The notes beneath the pieces were generated by a model that was not told the origin of the DNA, made no database searches, and saw only the letters and a program-made list of their open reading frames with translations. From NCBI GenBank assembly GCA_021813445.1, contig JAKAKP010000113.1:34618-98617 (forward strand): a DNA stretch of 64,000 nucleotides, in the 5' to 3' direction. The position numbers and the translations under genes are program-made. This document shows, piece after piece, positions 9,280 to 18,151 of this stretch (position 1 is the first letter of the stretch; the number at the start of each line of letters is the position of its first letter). The DNA comes from Deltaproteobacteria bacterium. GTDB taxonomy: Bacteria > Desulfobacterota > Desulfobaccia > Desulfobaccales > 0-14-0-80-60-11.

Positions 9280-9993
9280 TTATTTCTTGCGGGCCTTGCC
9301 CTTTACGGGCAGGATGAGGCCGCCATAGAGTACACTGCGTTCGTCCACCGTGACTTCCATGCTCTGTTTGCTCTTCTCCGGTTTCCGGCAGCATACCTGA
9401 TTGCGGCCCTTGATCTTGGCCTCCAACAAGTACTGGTCGGTCCGCTTGATAAAGGCCCGGCTCGTGAGTTCTTCCGTATGTACGTAAGTATCAACCCCGA
9501 AGCTGGCAGTCAAGGGTACAACCCGGCCCAGCAGGGCCATCGGCGCCTTTTCCATGGCCGCTTGCAGCCGCTTGGCGGCCCTCACCGCGGCATTAAGCCG
9601 CGTGCCCGGGAGAATTACGGCAAATTCCTCACCGCCGTAACGGCAGAGAATATCGATGCGCCGCAAGCTCTTGCGCCACAAATGGGTGGCCCACTTTAGA
9701 GCTTCGTCTCCCGCTTGATGCCCGTAAGTGTCATTGATCCGCTTAAAATGATCCAGGTCAATCATGATCAGGCTGGTGGGGAGACCCGTGCGCCGGGTGC
9801 GCTCCTTTTCCTGGTCCAGGGCGGCCATCAAGTAGCGCCGGTTGAAAAGTCCGGTGAGGGCATCGGTATGGGACAACTCCCGCAGGCGCTCGCACTCGCC
9901 TTGCAGGCGTTGGACCTCGGCGCAGAGAGGGCAATCTTCGGCCCCAAAGGGGCACTCGGTTAGTGAGCAGAGCGGGGTTTGCATCACTGGCAC
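9280..9993 (-). CDS. GGDEF diguanylate cyclase with N-terminal Cys cluster
   Basis: It probably makes c-di-GMP from two GTP. The GGDEF domain spans about residues 38-190; the active-site motif is RYGGEEF and an RxxD inhibitory site (RRID) lies five residues before it. The substrate-side motifs DALTGLFNRRYL and DLDHFKRINDTYGHQAGD are intact. The N terminus has four cysteines (CSLTECPFGAEDCPLC), which could bind a metal or sense redox state. There is no membrane segment. The C-terminal ~40 residues are basic and unassigned. It sits directly upstream of the FlhG-like ATPase. Confidence 0.9.
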   Translation of the reverse strand: MPVMQTPLCSLTECPFGAEDCPLCAEVQRLQGECERLRELSHTDALTGLFNRRYLMAALDQEKERTRRTGLPTSLIMIDLDHFKRINDTYGHQAGDEALKWATHLWRKSLRRIDILCRYGGEEFAVILPGTRLNAAVRAAKRLQAAMEKAPMALLGRVVPLTASFGVDTYVHTEELTSRAFIKRTDQYLLEAKIKGRNQVCCRKPEKSKQSMEVTVDERSVLYGGLILPVKGKARKK

Positions 9994-10099
9994 CTGTTGT
10001 TTTATCGGCTGATTGTCGCGGATCGATAAGGGAAATATGGGGATAAATTTCTTAAGGCTTGCTATTTGCTGGAAGCCGATGGGGTGTTGAGGTTGCGGC

Positions 10100-10131
10100 C
10101 CAGGGGACCGGGAGCCGGCCCGGCCCCCTGG
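10100..10131 (-). terminator. GC-rich hairpin after the M48 protease gene
   Basis: CCAGGGG and CCCCTGG arms enclose further pairing bases (CCGGG/CCCGG). It lies between the stop of the protease gene and the GGDEF gene. A T tract is lacking, so termination is plausible but not certain. Confidence 0.5.
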
Positions 10132-10140
10132 AGTCGAGGA

Positions 10141-11001
10141 TTATATTTTCACACTCTTAAACCGCTTGGTGCGGACGGCTTCCAACTTGCTCGGAGTTTC
10201 TGTGGCTGGAGCAATGGACTTTAGTTTGGCCAGGCGTTCACTGGTGGGCGGATGGGTCTTGAAGATGCCCGAAGAACCCGCTCCTTGCTTGGCCATCATC
10301 TTGGTCAACAGGGCGGAGAGAGCGCCCGGGTCATATCCGGCCTTTCTCAGGGTCGCCACCGCCTCGGCGTCCGCGGCCTCTTCGGCGCTGCGGCTGTAAC
10401 CGTTGACCACGATGGTCTTGAACACGTCGTCAATGGAGCCTTCAAACAGGCTGATGATTTGGCCCCCCGCACCGGCGTATTGCTTGGCGGTCTCCGTGCC
10501 CAGGGTGGTGAGCACCTGGGTCCAGCGGGCCTTGCTGATGGAGTTGATCCCGTCTTTATTGGCGACGTGGCCCACTTCATGGGCCAGCACCGCGGCCAGT
10601 TCGTCTTCATTGCCGCACATCAGCACTAAGCCCTTGGTCACGAAGATAATGCCGCCGGGACAGGCGAAGGCGTTAGGCACGTCCGTGTCCAGCACGGCAA
10701 AGTGATAACCCTTGTAGGTATTGGGCCGGGGTGACTTCCGGGCCACCGTCTCCCCCACTTCGTTGACGTAGGCGATCAACTGGGGGTCCTGCACCAAGCG
10801 GTTGGTACCCAGGACCCGGGCTGCCACCGCCCGGCCGATATAATATTCCTCCGAGTCGCTGATGGGCCTGGAGGCCTCGGCCGCCTTAGCCGTGGTCTTG
10901 ACGGCGATGGTGGCGATGGATGCATAATCCATACCGGCGCAGCCCCAGACCAGGCTGAGGGCGGCCGCCAGAAAAATACCGCACAGGCTCCGGCGTCTCA
11001 T
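10141..11001 (-). CDS. M48-family zinc metalloprotease, probable lipoprotein (BepA/LoiP-like)
   Basis: A 286-residue envelope protease. The N terminus is a lipoprotein signal ending in LVWGC, so it should be anchored to a membrane facing the periplasm. The zinc site HExxH is in VLAHEVGHVAN, and the third ligand is the Glu of EEAADAEAV. Relatives such as BepA and LoiP degrade misfolded outer-membrane proteins. It overlaps the upstream SH3 gene by four bases (ATGA), so the two are translated together. Confidence 0.92.
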   Translation of the reverse strand: MRRRSLCGIFLAAALSLVWGCAGMDYASIATIAVKTTAKAAEASRPISDSEEYYIGRAVAARVLGTNRLVQDPQLIAYVNEVGETVARKSPRPNTYKGYHFAVLDTDVPNAFACPGGIIFVTKGLVLMCGNEDELAAVLAHEVGHVANKDGINSISKARWTQVLTTLGTETAKQYAGAGGQIISLFEGSIDDVFKTIVVNGYSRSAEEAADAEAVATLRKAGYDPGALSALLTKMMAKQGAGSSGIFKTHPPTSERLAKLKSIAPATETPSKLEAVRTKRFKSVKI

Positions 11002-11501
11002 GGATTCAACCCTCCGTCTTTGATAAAGGTCTGTAGCTTGGCGCTATCCACCTTAAAACCTTCCACCTGGTCCACCAGGGCAAAATTCATTTCCGGGTGT
11101 TTCTGGCGGTAACTGGCCTCCACTTCGGGGGTGAAGCCCTTGCCGGCCAGAGCTACTTCATCGCTCTTGGTCTGTTGCACCCCGCCGCCGAAAAGCATGC
11201 CCAAAGGATTGATTTTCGGGGTTTCGGCCTGGGCGAAGGCGCCGCGGTGCATCCAACCGGTATTGCCCTGGTACTCCACTTTCAGCCAATCCCCGGAGGT
11301 GGTGACCACGGTTACTTCTGCGCCCGTGGGCACCGGAGCGATGGGGGTGCCGGAAAAGTTCGGTTCCGAAAGGAGTGACTGGTTGGCCTGGGAGACTTTC
11401 ATAGTTTCCGCCCCGGCAAGGGCGGGGCTGCAAAGCAGGGCGGCCAGGACCAGAAGCAGCAGCCACCCCCGAGATTTTATCCACCAAGCTGGCACTTTCA
11501 C
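10998..11501 (-). CDS. Secreted SH3-domain protein
   Basis: About 167 residues with an N-terminal signal peptide (WLLLLVLAALLCSPALAGAE). Residues ~35-95 form a bacterial SH3 domain (LLSEPNFSGTPIAPVPTGAEV, then DWLKVEYQGNTGWMHRG). The C-terminal third (SYRQKHPEMNFALVDQVEGF) is conserved-looking but unassigned. A GTG at 11501 was chosen over the longer frame because AAAGGAGG lies five bases upstream. It is co-translated with the M48 protease and may act with it in envelope quality control. Confidence 0.8.
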   Translation of the reverse strand: MKVPAWWIKSRGWLLLLVLAALLCSPALAGAETMKVSQANQSLLSEPNFSGTPIAPVPTGAEVTVVTTSGDWLKVEYQGNTGWMHRGAFAQAETPKINPLGMLFGGGVQQTKSDEVALAGKGFTPEVEASYRQKHPEMNFALVDQVEGFKVDSAKLQTFIKDGGLNP

Positions 11502-11540
11502 TTTTCCTCCTTTTTCCTGACTATTTAAGGCAAGGCACAA

Positions 11541-11912
11541 GATACGGGACTAAAGAACCTTAAACATATTGACGCTTTATCGGAACATAAACAATTTTGC
11601 CTTAATTTGCAATCATGACCGCAGACCCTTGATAATTAGTGAGTTTCTGACCCAGCCGGGTGTGCGCCCACCCCCGGGCGACCCCCCTGGTCCCCACCAC
11701 TGAAGCATCTTTTTGTCCAAAGCCGGGCCTAATACCAGGTTGCCGCCAAAACGCGGAGGTTCCAAGGGGGGCACCCGTGTGTGCCCCCTGGCGCTGGTAA
11801 ATAGCAACCATCCTCCGGCTACCCAAAATCAAGGAATTAAAAAGCAGCGGCATTTGCCAGCGCTGGGCCGGACACCTGGGTCCGCCCCCAGAAAAAATTG
11901 CCGTTGGATTGC
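11541..11912. other. Gene-free stretch, no feature recognised
   Basis: Roughly 370 bases with C-tract-rich sequence and some short inverted repeats (for example GGGCACCCGTGTGTGCCC near 11776). The short reading frames present have no family resemblance and no ribosome-binding sites. Confidence 0.5.
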
Positions 11913-12058
11913 AACCTTAGACCCCTGCGAAAGTCTTTTTTCTGTCATTCTGAACGGAGCGTAGCGGAGTGAAGAATCTCGTATTGCTTGGAAGACTTGA
12001 GATTCTTCGGTCGCTTCGCTCCCTCAGAATGACAAAATAGTGGACTTTCGCAAAGGTT
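11913..12058. mobile_element. MITE-like inverted-repeat element next to tRNA-Pro
   Basis: The ends are AACCTT-N7-TGCGAAAGTC (11913-11935) and GACTTTCGCA-AAGGTT (12043-12058), an exact inverted repeat apart from the 7-base gap. Inside, GTCATTCTGA (11944) pairs with TCAGAATGAC (12024) and GAAGAATCTC with GAGATTCTTC. Its inner sequence is of the widespread 'tcattctgagcgtagcgaagaatctc' repeat kind. It has no coding capacity. No target-site duplication could be assigned with confidence. Confidence 0.6.
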
Positions 12059-12214
12059 TCAACTTGGCATAAGAGGCTAAAACCCGGCGCCCGCAGCAAT
12101 CTCCGCCGGGGAGCGGGGAGAGTTAAGAATTTCGCCCCTCCCCGGCAGGAGACACCGTCAGGAGGGGCAAAGCCATTGACACCGCACCGCGGCCTTGGTA
12201 TGATTACCAGTTGT

Positions 12215-12291
12215 CGGGACGTGGCGCAGACTGGTAGCGCACCTGAATGGGGTTCAGGGGGTCGGAGGTTCAAATCCTCTCGTCCCGACCA
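12215..12291 (+). tRNA. tRNA-Pro (anticodon GGG)
   Basis: The 77 bases fold as a standard cloverleaf. The acceptor stem is CGGGACG/CGTCCCG, D stem GCGC/GCGC, anticodon stem CCTGA/TCAGG with loop ATGGGGT (anticodon GGG), T arm GGAGG-TTCAAAT-CCTCT, discriminator A and an encoded CCA end. Confidence 0.95.
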
Positions 12292-12299
12292 GCTTTCCA

Positions 12300-12805
12300 C
12301 AGACTTTCACAATCCCCTGTGCTTATGCTGTGCTTATTTTCAGATTGAAGCCCCTTGCTGGCGGGCAATCGCACTTTTACCCTATCAGTTAATCGACTTC
12401 TTCCCAGTCATCATTTCCTGCGTCTCTTCCGGGTCGGATAGGGCCGTGTGGGGGCGCTCCACAGTGGCCTTTGAAACACGGACGATTTTGGCGGTTTTTT
12501 CTAACGTCCTCGAAGAAGCTGCCTGAACATTTACAAAGCTTTACACCTTCACTTTTTACTCTGGATCATTCCCTATATGCCACCCTTGGTGCTGGCTTCC
12601 TCAGTTTGTAAGCTCCTGAAACGCCCCCCCACAAGGGTCTGGGGAGGATACGCAAATCATATGATAATTTTTCTTGTGAAATCGCTAAGTTTCTGCCATG
12701 GCAAGATAGCCGCGCAATTAGACTAGCGGCCGAAAACGATCCTTAGAGGGCCTATGAAATTATGGGTCAGATTGAAAGAGGTTAAGCGCCAGCAAACATT
12801 TTAGG
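12300..12805. other. Gene-free stretch downstream of tRNA-Pro
   Basis: About 500 bases without a convincing gene on either strand. No repeat of the tRNA 3' end was seen here, so there is no sign of an integrated element. Confidence 0.5.
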
Positions 12806-12810
12806 TGCAC

Positions 12811-13506
12811 TTAATTAACCTGATGATGCAAATGGCCATCCTTGAGATGATAAACGTAATCGAACCCTTCGATCATCCGCACATCGTGGGTTACCACGAT
12901 GACTGCCGACTGATTTTCTTTGGCGATTTTCTTTAATAGCTCCATGACCTTCTTACCGCGCACGGTGTCCAGGGAGGCGGTGGGTTCATCGGCCAGGATG
13001 AGCCTGGGGTTGTTGGCCAGGGCCCGGGCAATGGCCACCCGCTGCTGTTCGCCCCCGGAGAGGAGCGCGGGCAAATAATCGGCCCGGTCGGCAATCTCCA
13101 TATACCCCAGGAGTTCCATCACCCGGCGCTGGGACGCGTCGCCCTTGAGGCCCACCAGGCTCAAGGGAAACAGGACATTTTGCCGGGCCGTCAGGAACGG
13201 GATGAGATTGTGGGCCTGGAAGATAAAGCCCATTTTCTCCCGGCGGATTCTGCGAATGTCCACCCCGCCGGACCAGCCGTTTTTCTGGAAGATCGTTTGT
13301 CCATCAAAGATGATCTTGCCGGCAGTGGGGTCGAGAATTAAGCTGGCACACAAAAGCATGGTGGTCTTGCCGGAGCCGCTGGGTCCCAGCAGGGCCACCA
13401 GGTCTCCGGCAGAGACCGTGAGGTTAATATCCTCCAAGGCCCGCACTTCCAGGCGCCCGGACCCGAAAACCTTGCTGAGGCCCTCGATCCTCAGGACTTC
13501 CATCAC
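12811..13506 (-). CDS. ABC transporter ATP-binding protein (LolD/MacB/DevA type)
   Basis: A 231-residue ATPase that should power the FtsX-type permease encoded next to it. Walker A is GPSGSGKTT, the Q loop is in [10 protein letters not shown], the signature [16 protein letters not shown], Walker [13 protein letters not shown] and the switch His in VTHDV. It overlaps the permease gene by four bases and is last in a TolC-HlyD-permease-ATPase operon. Confidence 0.95.
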   Translation of the reverse strand: MMEVLRIEGLSKVFGSGRLEVRALEDINLTVSAGDLVALLGPSGSGKTTMLLCASLILDPTAGKIIFDGQTIFQKNGWSGGVDIRRIRREKMGFIFQAHNLIPFLTARQNVLFPLSLVGLKGDASQRRVMELLGYMEIADRADYLPALLSGGEQQRVAIARALANNPRLILADEPTASLDTVRGKKVMELLKKIAKENQSAVIVVTHDVRMIEGFDYVYHLKDGHLHHQVN

Positions 13507-14702
13507 TGTCCTCCCAGGGCCAGGGCCGGCTGGGTCTTCAAGGCTTGCAGCAGGCCCAGGATGCTGGCCAGGATACCCCCGAAGAAGACGACAATAAAGG
13601 TGATGACCTCATCACCGGGGACCAGCAGGATAGTCTTGGGGAAATAGGAATAGGTCTGGTTTATCAACCCCAGGGCGAATAAAAAGGCACTGATGGTTAA
13701 GAGCATGGATTGCTCCAGCACCAGGCGCACGATCACCCGGTTGGGCGCGCCGATGAGCTTCATCACCGCGATGGCCCGAATCTTTTCCATGGTGAAGGTA
13801 TAAATTACCAGGGAGATGATGACCACGGAGACGATCATCAACAGGGTCCGGAACAGGAAGAGCTGTTTGGTCATGCCCGCCAGGCGCCCTTTCAGCATGA
13901 GCTTAACCTCTTCGTCCGTGGTATAGACCGAAAGGTAGAGCCAGGTTCTGATGTTATGAGCTACCGCGGCTTGATTTGCCCCCGGTTTTAAGTGCACCAG
14001 CACGGCATTAATGAGGTGCGTGTCCGGCGCCAGGGCCGCGGCGAGATTGGCCGTGGCCGCGGGGGTTAACGCTTTCTGGCCGTTTAAGGTCCGGGCCAGC
14101 CGTACTCGCTGGGTGCGCACCTCTTCGTTGTCTTTCTGGAAGGCCACTTCCTGGGCGTCGGGCAGGGAGAGAAAAACCAAGGGGTCCCCATTAGTGTCGA
14201 TGGCTCCCCGGGTCAGGCCCACCACCGTGTAATGATGCAGGCCCAGGGTCACCTGGTCCCCCAGGTGCACCCCCAGCTTTTGGTCCGCCACCATTTCGTA
14301 ATGGCCCTGCCGCAAGCCCCGCCCGGAAATAAGCCTTTGGGGCCCACCCAAGCCGGTAAAGACATCATAACCGATGATGCTGAAATGGCGGCTCTGGTCG
14401 CCTATCAAGCGCTCCACCGTATAATAAATAAAGGGACAGGCCTTCTCCACCCCGGGAACGGCCTTGACGCTGTGATGATAATCCTCCGCCAAGGTGGATT
14501 GCTCGTTAAAGGGGCCGCCCCGGTAACGCTCCACCACCCAGAGGTCCGGGTTGGTGGCCTTGATGACCGCCAGCCCCTCGTAGATATTGCCCCGGTAGAG
14601 GCCGTTCATGGCCAGGACAATGGTAAAAAGCAGGCCCACGCCGATGATGGTGGCAATGAAGCGGCCCTTATGGAGCTTGAGGTCGTAGACCGCTAAATCC
14701 AT
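13503..14702 (-). CDS. FtsX-like ABC permease (DevC/MacB type)
   Basis: A 399-residue permease with one N-terminal membrane helix, a periplasmic domain of about 230 residues and three C-terminal helices, the FtsX/DevC layout without a fused ATPase. DLKLHKGRFIATIIGVGLLF is the conserved N terminus; the C-terminal IRAIAVMKLIGAPNRVI is the coupling-helix region of this family. The start overlaps the HlyD stop region by one base. With the HlyD and TolC proteins it should form a tripartite pump; the substrate is unknown. Confidence 0.9.
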   Translation of the reverse strand: MDLAVYDLKLHKGRFIATIIGVGLLFTIVLAMNGLYRGNIYEGLAVIKATNPDLWVVERYRGGPFNEQSTLAEDYHHSVKAVPGVEKACPFIYYTVERLIGDQSRHFSIIGYDVFTGLGGPQRLISGRGLRQGHYEMVADQKLGVHLGDQVTLGLHHYTVVGLTRGAIDTNGDPLVFLSLPDAQEVAFQKDNEEVRTQRVRLARTLNGQKALTPAATANLAAALAPDTHLINAVLVHLKPGANQAAVAHNIRTWLYLSVYTTDEEVKLMLKGRLAGMTKQLFLFRTLLMIVSVVIISLVIYTFTMEKIRAIAVMKLIGAPNRVIVRLVLEQSMLLTISAFLFALGLINQTYSYFPKTILLVPGDEVITFIVVFFGGILASILGLLQALKTQPALALGGQ

Positions 14703-15859
14703 CAGCGCCCCTGGACGCCCTGGGTGATCTTGGCGCGAACTTTCTTGCCGGGCATCAGGCCCGCGGGTTTGATCACCACCAGGTCGCCCCCTTTCAGACC
14801 CGCGGTCACCGCAGTCCTGGCTCCGTCTTGCAGCCCCAAGACGACTTTTTGGAAGCGCAGCCGGCCTTTATCTGCCACCAGAACCCCTTTGCCGCCATTC
14901 TTGGCAATAATGGCGGACAGAGGCACCACCGGAGCTCGCTGACGGCCGGTATCAATCTCCACCTGGCCTTCCTCCCCGATAACCAGGGGTTGGGGCAACT
15001 GCTGGAACTTCACATCCACTTCCAACTCCCGGGTCACCGTATCCCCCTCCTGGTTGAGCCGCGCCACTTGGCCCTGAAACTCGCGGCCGGAGCGCAACAT
15101 AATTTTAGCTGGCTGTCCCGGCCGTAGTTGGGTCACCAGGGCCTGGTCGATCCAAGTGGCTATCCAGATTTGATCCAGGGCCACCATCTGGAAAATGGGA
15201 CTGCCGGGAACCAGGGTCGTGCCCACCTCCGCCTTGCGCACAGTGATGAGTCCGTCCATGGGCGACAGGATGCGGGTATAATTGTGGAGGGCCGCCGCGG
15301 CCTTGGTCTCTGATTCGGCCTGTTTCACCGCGGCCTGCAACGCGGTAACGCCAGCCTGAAAGGCCGTCACTTCGCTTTCCGCCACCTTGAGCTGGGCCCT
15401 GGTGGTGTCAAAGGCCGCCTGGGAGATGTAGCCGGGTTTAAAGACCTCCAGGTCCCGCTGATAATTGCTCTTAGCCAGGCCCAGGTTGGCTTGGGCTTTG
15501 CCCAGATCCGCCTGCGCCCGGGCCAGGTCGCGTTGCACCCGCATTTTGGCGGCTTGGGCGGCCATCTCCCGGGCCCGCAGTTCCGCGGAATCAATCCCTG
15601 CCAGGAGTTGCCCCTGTTTTACCCGGTCTCCCTGGTCGGCATAGAGCTTTTCCAGAATCCCGGTAATCTTGGGGCTCACCGTCACCGGCACCTTGGATTG
15701 CACCGTGCCCGGCCCCTGCACTTGCCCCTGAATTTCCACCTGCTTGACCATGATCACCGGCACTGCGGGAGCATGCCAGAGCAGCCGGTAAGCCGCGCCC
15801 AGCAAGAGAATCACGCCCACGGCCAGGCCGGCGGCTTTTTTCCCCCCCGGAAGCTTCAC
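14702..15859 (-). CDS. HlyD/MacA-family periplasmic adaptor
   Basis: A 385-residue membrane-fusion protein. One N-terminal membrane helix (AAGLAVGVILLLGAAYRLLW) is followed by a lipoyl-like half (VEIQGQVQGPGTVQSKVPVTVSP), a long Ala/Gln-rich coiled-coil hairpin (~residues 85-190), the second lipoyl half (ILSPMDGLITVRKAEVGTTL) and a beta-barrel domain. It bridges the inner-membrane permease and TolC. It overlaps the TolC gene by four bases. Confidence 0.93.
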   Translation of the reverse strand: MKLPGGKKAAGLAVGVILLLGAAYRLLWHAPAVPVIMVKQVEIQGQVQGPGTVQSKVPVTVSPKITGILEKLYADQGDRVKQGQLLAGIDSAELRAREMAAQAAKMRVQRDLARAQADLGKAQANLGLAKSNYQRDLEVFKPGYISQAAFDTTRAQLKVAESEVTAFQAGVTALQAAVKQAESETKAAAALHNYTRILSPMDGLITVRKAEVGTTLVPGSPIFQMVALDQIWIATWIDQALVTQLRPGQPAKIMLRSGREFQGQVARLNQEGDTVTRELEVDVKFQQLPQPLVIGEEGQVEIDTGRQRAPVVPLSAIIAKNGGKGVLVADKGRLRFQKVVLGLQDGARTAVTAGLKGGDLVVIKPAGLMPGKKVRAKITQGVQGR

Positions 15860-17205
15860 CTTACCTCCCCCTGATATTGGCGTCCCGGTCCCAAGGGGCC
15901 CGCGCCTTTGATCTGCTGAATGCGCGCCTTACCGATTTCGTAAGCCATGGCATACCTGATAAGCTGGAAGCGGGAGCCGGTTAAATCCACCTGGGCCTGG
16001 AGCACATCCAGGCCGATGGCCTTACCCACGCGATAGAGGGCCTGGGAGCTGGCATAGGCCTCTTCATTAGTGGCCACGGTGCGTTTGGTAGTGGCCACCC
16101 CCTGGCGGGCGTTTTCCTGGTCTTTCCAGGCGGCGGTCAGGTCCACCTTGATGCCGTTGAGCCGGTCCCGCCTTTTCTCCAGCAATTGGCGGTATTGGGA
16201 GGAGGCCTTGGCCACCTGGGCCCTGGTCAGGCCTCCTTCAAAGAAGGGATACTCCATAAAGACCCCGGCGATCCATTCCGGCTTGGTGCCGCCCAGGTCC
16301 CGGTGGCGCATATCGCTCCCGGCCTGCACACTGACTTCCGGGAAATACGAGCCCCGGGCGGCTTTGATCAAAGTCTGACTCTGGGCCAGCTCCAAATCCA
16401 ATTTCTTGATTTCCGGGTTGCCTTTGAGCACTTCCTGCCAGAGGGAGTTCAGGTCCCCGGCCGCGGCAAATTGCCCGGGGAGTTTGCCCTTGATATCCAC
16501 TGGGACCCGCTCCCTCAGGCCCAGGGTGCGGGCCAGAATTTCCTGGGCCAGGCGCACCGCGTTGTGGGCCTCCACCACTGCCTGTTGGGCCTCGGACACC
16601 TGGGACTGAGCCCGGACAAAATCCAGGTTGGTGACCCTGCCCGCCTTATAAAAAGCCCCGGTCAATTTGCCGAATTCCTGGCGCTGCTGCAGGGCCTCCC
16701 GGGCCACCTGCAGGTTCTCCTTGGCTTCGACTAACTGGTAGAAGGCCTGGGTCACAGTAAAGGCCAGTTCGTCTGCGGTTCTCTGGACTTCCTGTCTCTG
16801 CGCCTGGGTGCCGGTCCTGGCGGCCTGAGTATTGTAATAGGTCTTAAAACCGTCAAATATGAGTTGTTTGCCGGACAGGCCGGTATACTCTTCTCGCTTG
16901 AAGAGTTCGAAATTGGTGAGCGCGCCGCCGGGGGAAAAGCGGTTCGGCGGCTGCCGGTCATAGTAGGAAGTCAAGACCAGCCGGGGGAAGAACTTGGACC
17001 GGGCTGCTTGATAATCCGCCACCAGTTCGTTGATCCTTTCCCGACTGGCGGCCAGGACCGGGTTGTTTTTCCGGGCCAGGGTCAAGCAGTCCTCCAGGGT
17101 CAGAGGCTGATAATCTCTCTCTGCCACTTCTGATCTAGCTGCTGGCGCAATTAAGACCCCGCTAATACAAACAATTAAGAGGGTTTTCATTTTGAGGCAC
17201 ATCAT
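15856..17205 (-). CDS. TolC-family outer-membrane efflux protein
   Basis: A 449-residue outer-membrane channel subunit with an N-terminal signal peptide (LLIVCISGVLIAPAARS). The two OEP repeats are visible as parallel helical segments, including LTLEDCLTLARKNNPVLAAS near residue 36 and NPEIKKLDLELAQSQTLIKAARGSYFPEVSVQAG near 265. It is the first gene of the efflux operon and is read away from the Crp/Fnr-type regulator at 17430. An internal ATG (MKTLLIVC) five codons in may be the true start. Confidence 0.9.
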   Translation of the reverse strand: MMCLKMKTLLIVCISGVLIAPAARSEVAERDYQPLTLEDCLTLARKNNPVLAASRERINELVADYQAARSKFFPRLVLTSYYDRQPPNRFSPGGALTNFELFKREEYTGLSGKQLIFDGFKTYYNTQAARTGTQAQRQEVQRTADELAFTVTQAFYQLVEAKENLQVAREALQQRQEFGKLTGAFYKAGRVTNLDFVRAQSQVSEAQQAVVEAHNAVRLAQEILARTLGLRERVPVDIKGKLPGQFAAAGDLNSLWQEVLKGNPEIKKLDLELAQSQTLIKAARGSYFPEVSVQAGSDMRHRDLGGTKPEWIAGVFMEYPFFEGGLTRAQVAKASSQYRQLLEKRRDRLNGIKVDLTAAWKDQENARQGVATTKRTVATNEEAYASSQALYRVGKAIGLDVLQAQVDLTGSRFQLIRYAMAYEIGKARIQQIKGAGPLGPGRQYQGEVR

Positions 17206-17380
17206 CTTCTCCAGAGATCAAGGCTTCTGCCAAAGGAGACTTGGAAGTCATTCCGGCCTTTACCTAGAGAACCCAAAATCTGATAAAATCCGGCGCCATT
17301 AAATAATTTAACTACCTAATTAAATTGCTAATTTCTCTATAAAAAAATACTCACTGTATACTAAGGGCAATGAAAGTAAT

Positions 17381-17394
17381 ATGATTTGAATCAT
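17381..17394. promoter_or_regulatory. FNR/DNR-like operator
   Basis: ATGATTTGAATCAT is a perfect palindrome with the TGAT-N4-ATCA core of FNR/DNR-type sites. It lies in the divergent gap between the TolC operon and the Crp/Fnr regulator gene, 36 bases before that regulator's start, so autoregulation and control of the pump are both plausible. Confidence 0.65.
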
Positions 17395-17429
17395 ACTGAA
17401 GAAAATTTTCCTCAAAGGGAGAAACAAGC

Positions 17430-18086
17430 TTGGAAGCGGCGGGAAAAATGGCTGGAATCTTTACCCAGCTTTCTCCAGAGTATCGCCAGCAGCTGGAGCA
17501 GATCGCCGTGGAGATTGGCCTTAAAAAAGGGCAGCACCTTTTCGCTCCCGGTGATCCTTCCCGGGGGTTTTACGTGGTCCAGGAAGGCGCAGTCCGGATT
17601 TATGGGATGTCTTTGCAGGGCAAGGAGATCACCCAGGAGATTGCCGGTCAGGGGAGCGCCTTCGCTTTGGCCAGTCCCTTCTCAGCCACTTATCATTGTT
17701 TTGCCGAGGCTCTGGCAGACTCCCGGCTTTATCTGATTAAGAAAGAGGAATTTTTAGACCTGGTAACCGGTGATCTAAAATTCGCCGCCGAATGGATGCG
17801 CCTGCTCTCCCAGATGGTTATTCAGCTGCGCCGGCGCCTGGTCGATTTGACTCTCAGAACCCCCAAGGCGAGGATAGCCAGCTATCTCTTGCTCCTGTCC
17901 GAAATGCAAAATTCCCAGACCCTTACCCTGCCGGTCCCCCGCAAAGAACTGGCAACGCTCCTGGGCATGACCCATGAAACTTTTTATCGCACCGCCAAGG
18001 ACCTGGAAAATGAAGGCCTGGTGAAGTTTTCCGGGCACACCGCGGCCATAATGAACCAGGACCTGTTGGCCCAAATTGTGGAATGA
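17430..18086 (+). CDS. Crp/Fnr-family transcriptional regulator (DNR/NnrR-like)
   Basis: A 218-residue regulator. The cyclic-nucleotide-binding-type beta barrel spans about residues 12-125 (KKGQHLFAPGDPSRGFYVVQEGAVRIY), followed by a dimer helix and a winged HTH with recognition helix in LPVPRKELATLLGMTHETFYRTAKDLE. It has none of the N-terminal cysteines that hold the Fe-S cluster in FNR, so a haem/NO or other signal, as in DNR, is more likely. The TTG at 17430 has AAAGGGAG upstream; an ATG seven codons later is an alternative. A matching DNA palindrome lies just upstream. Confidence 0.88.
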   Translation: MEAAGKMAGIFTQLSPEYRQQLEQIAVEIGLKKGQHLFAPGDPSRGFYVVQEGAVRIYGMSLQGKEITQEIAGQGSAFALASPFSATYHCFAEALADSRLYLIKKEEFLDLVTGDLKFAAEWMRLLSQMVIQLRRRLVDLTLRTPKARIASYLLLLSEMQNSQTLTLPVPRKELATLLGMTHETFYRTAKDLENEGLVKFSGHTAAIMNQDLLAQIVE

Positions 18087-18151
18087 TTTCTCCTTCAGAA
18101 GGGGGGAAAACGGATTTTTCCTGGAGCCGGCGGCAGATGCTGGCCTTATCC

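Noticed and set aside
11926..12052. Possible CRISPR or rho-independent terminator array
   Set aside because: There is only one inverted pair and no regular direct repeats or spacers; no CRISPR array was seen anywhere in the window.
11917..12300. Minus-strand open frame of 127 codons containing GREDLNLRPPEPHSGALP
   Set aside because: This is the well-known false protein produced by translating the antisense strand of a tRNA; here tRNA-Pro at 12215-12291.
12176..12526. Plus-strand open frame containing RDVAQTGSAPEWGSGGRRFKS
   Set aside because: It is the sense-strand translation of the same tRNA-Pro and has no protein relatives of its own.
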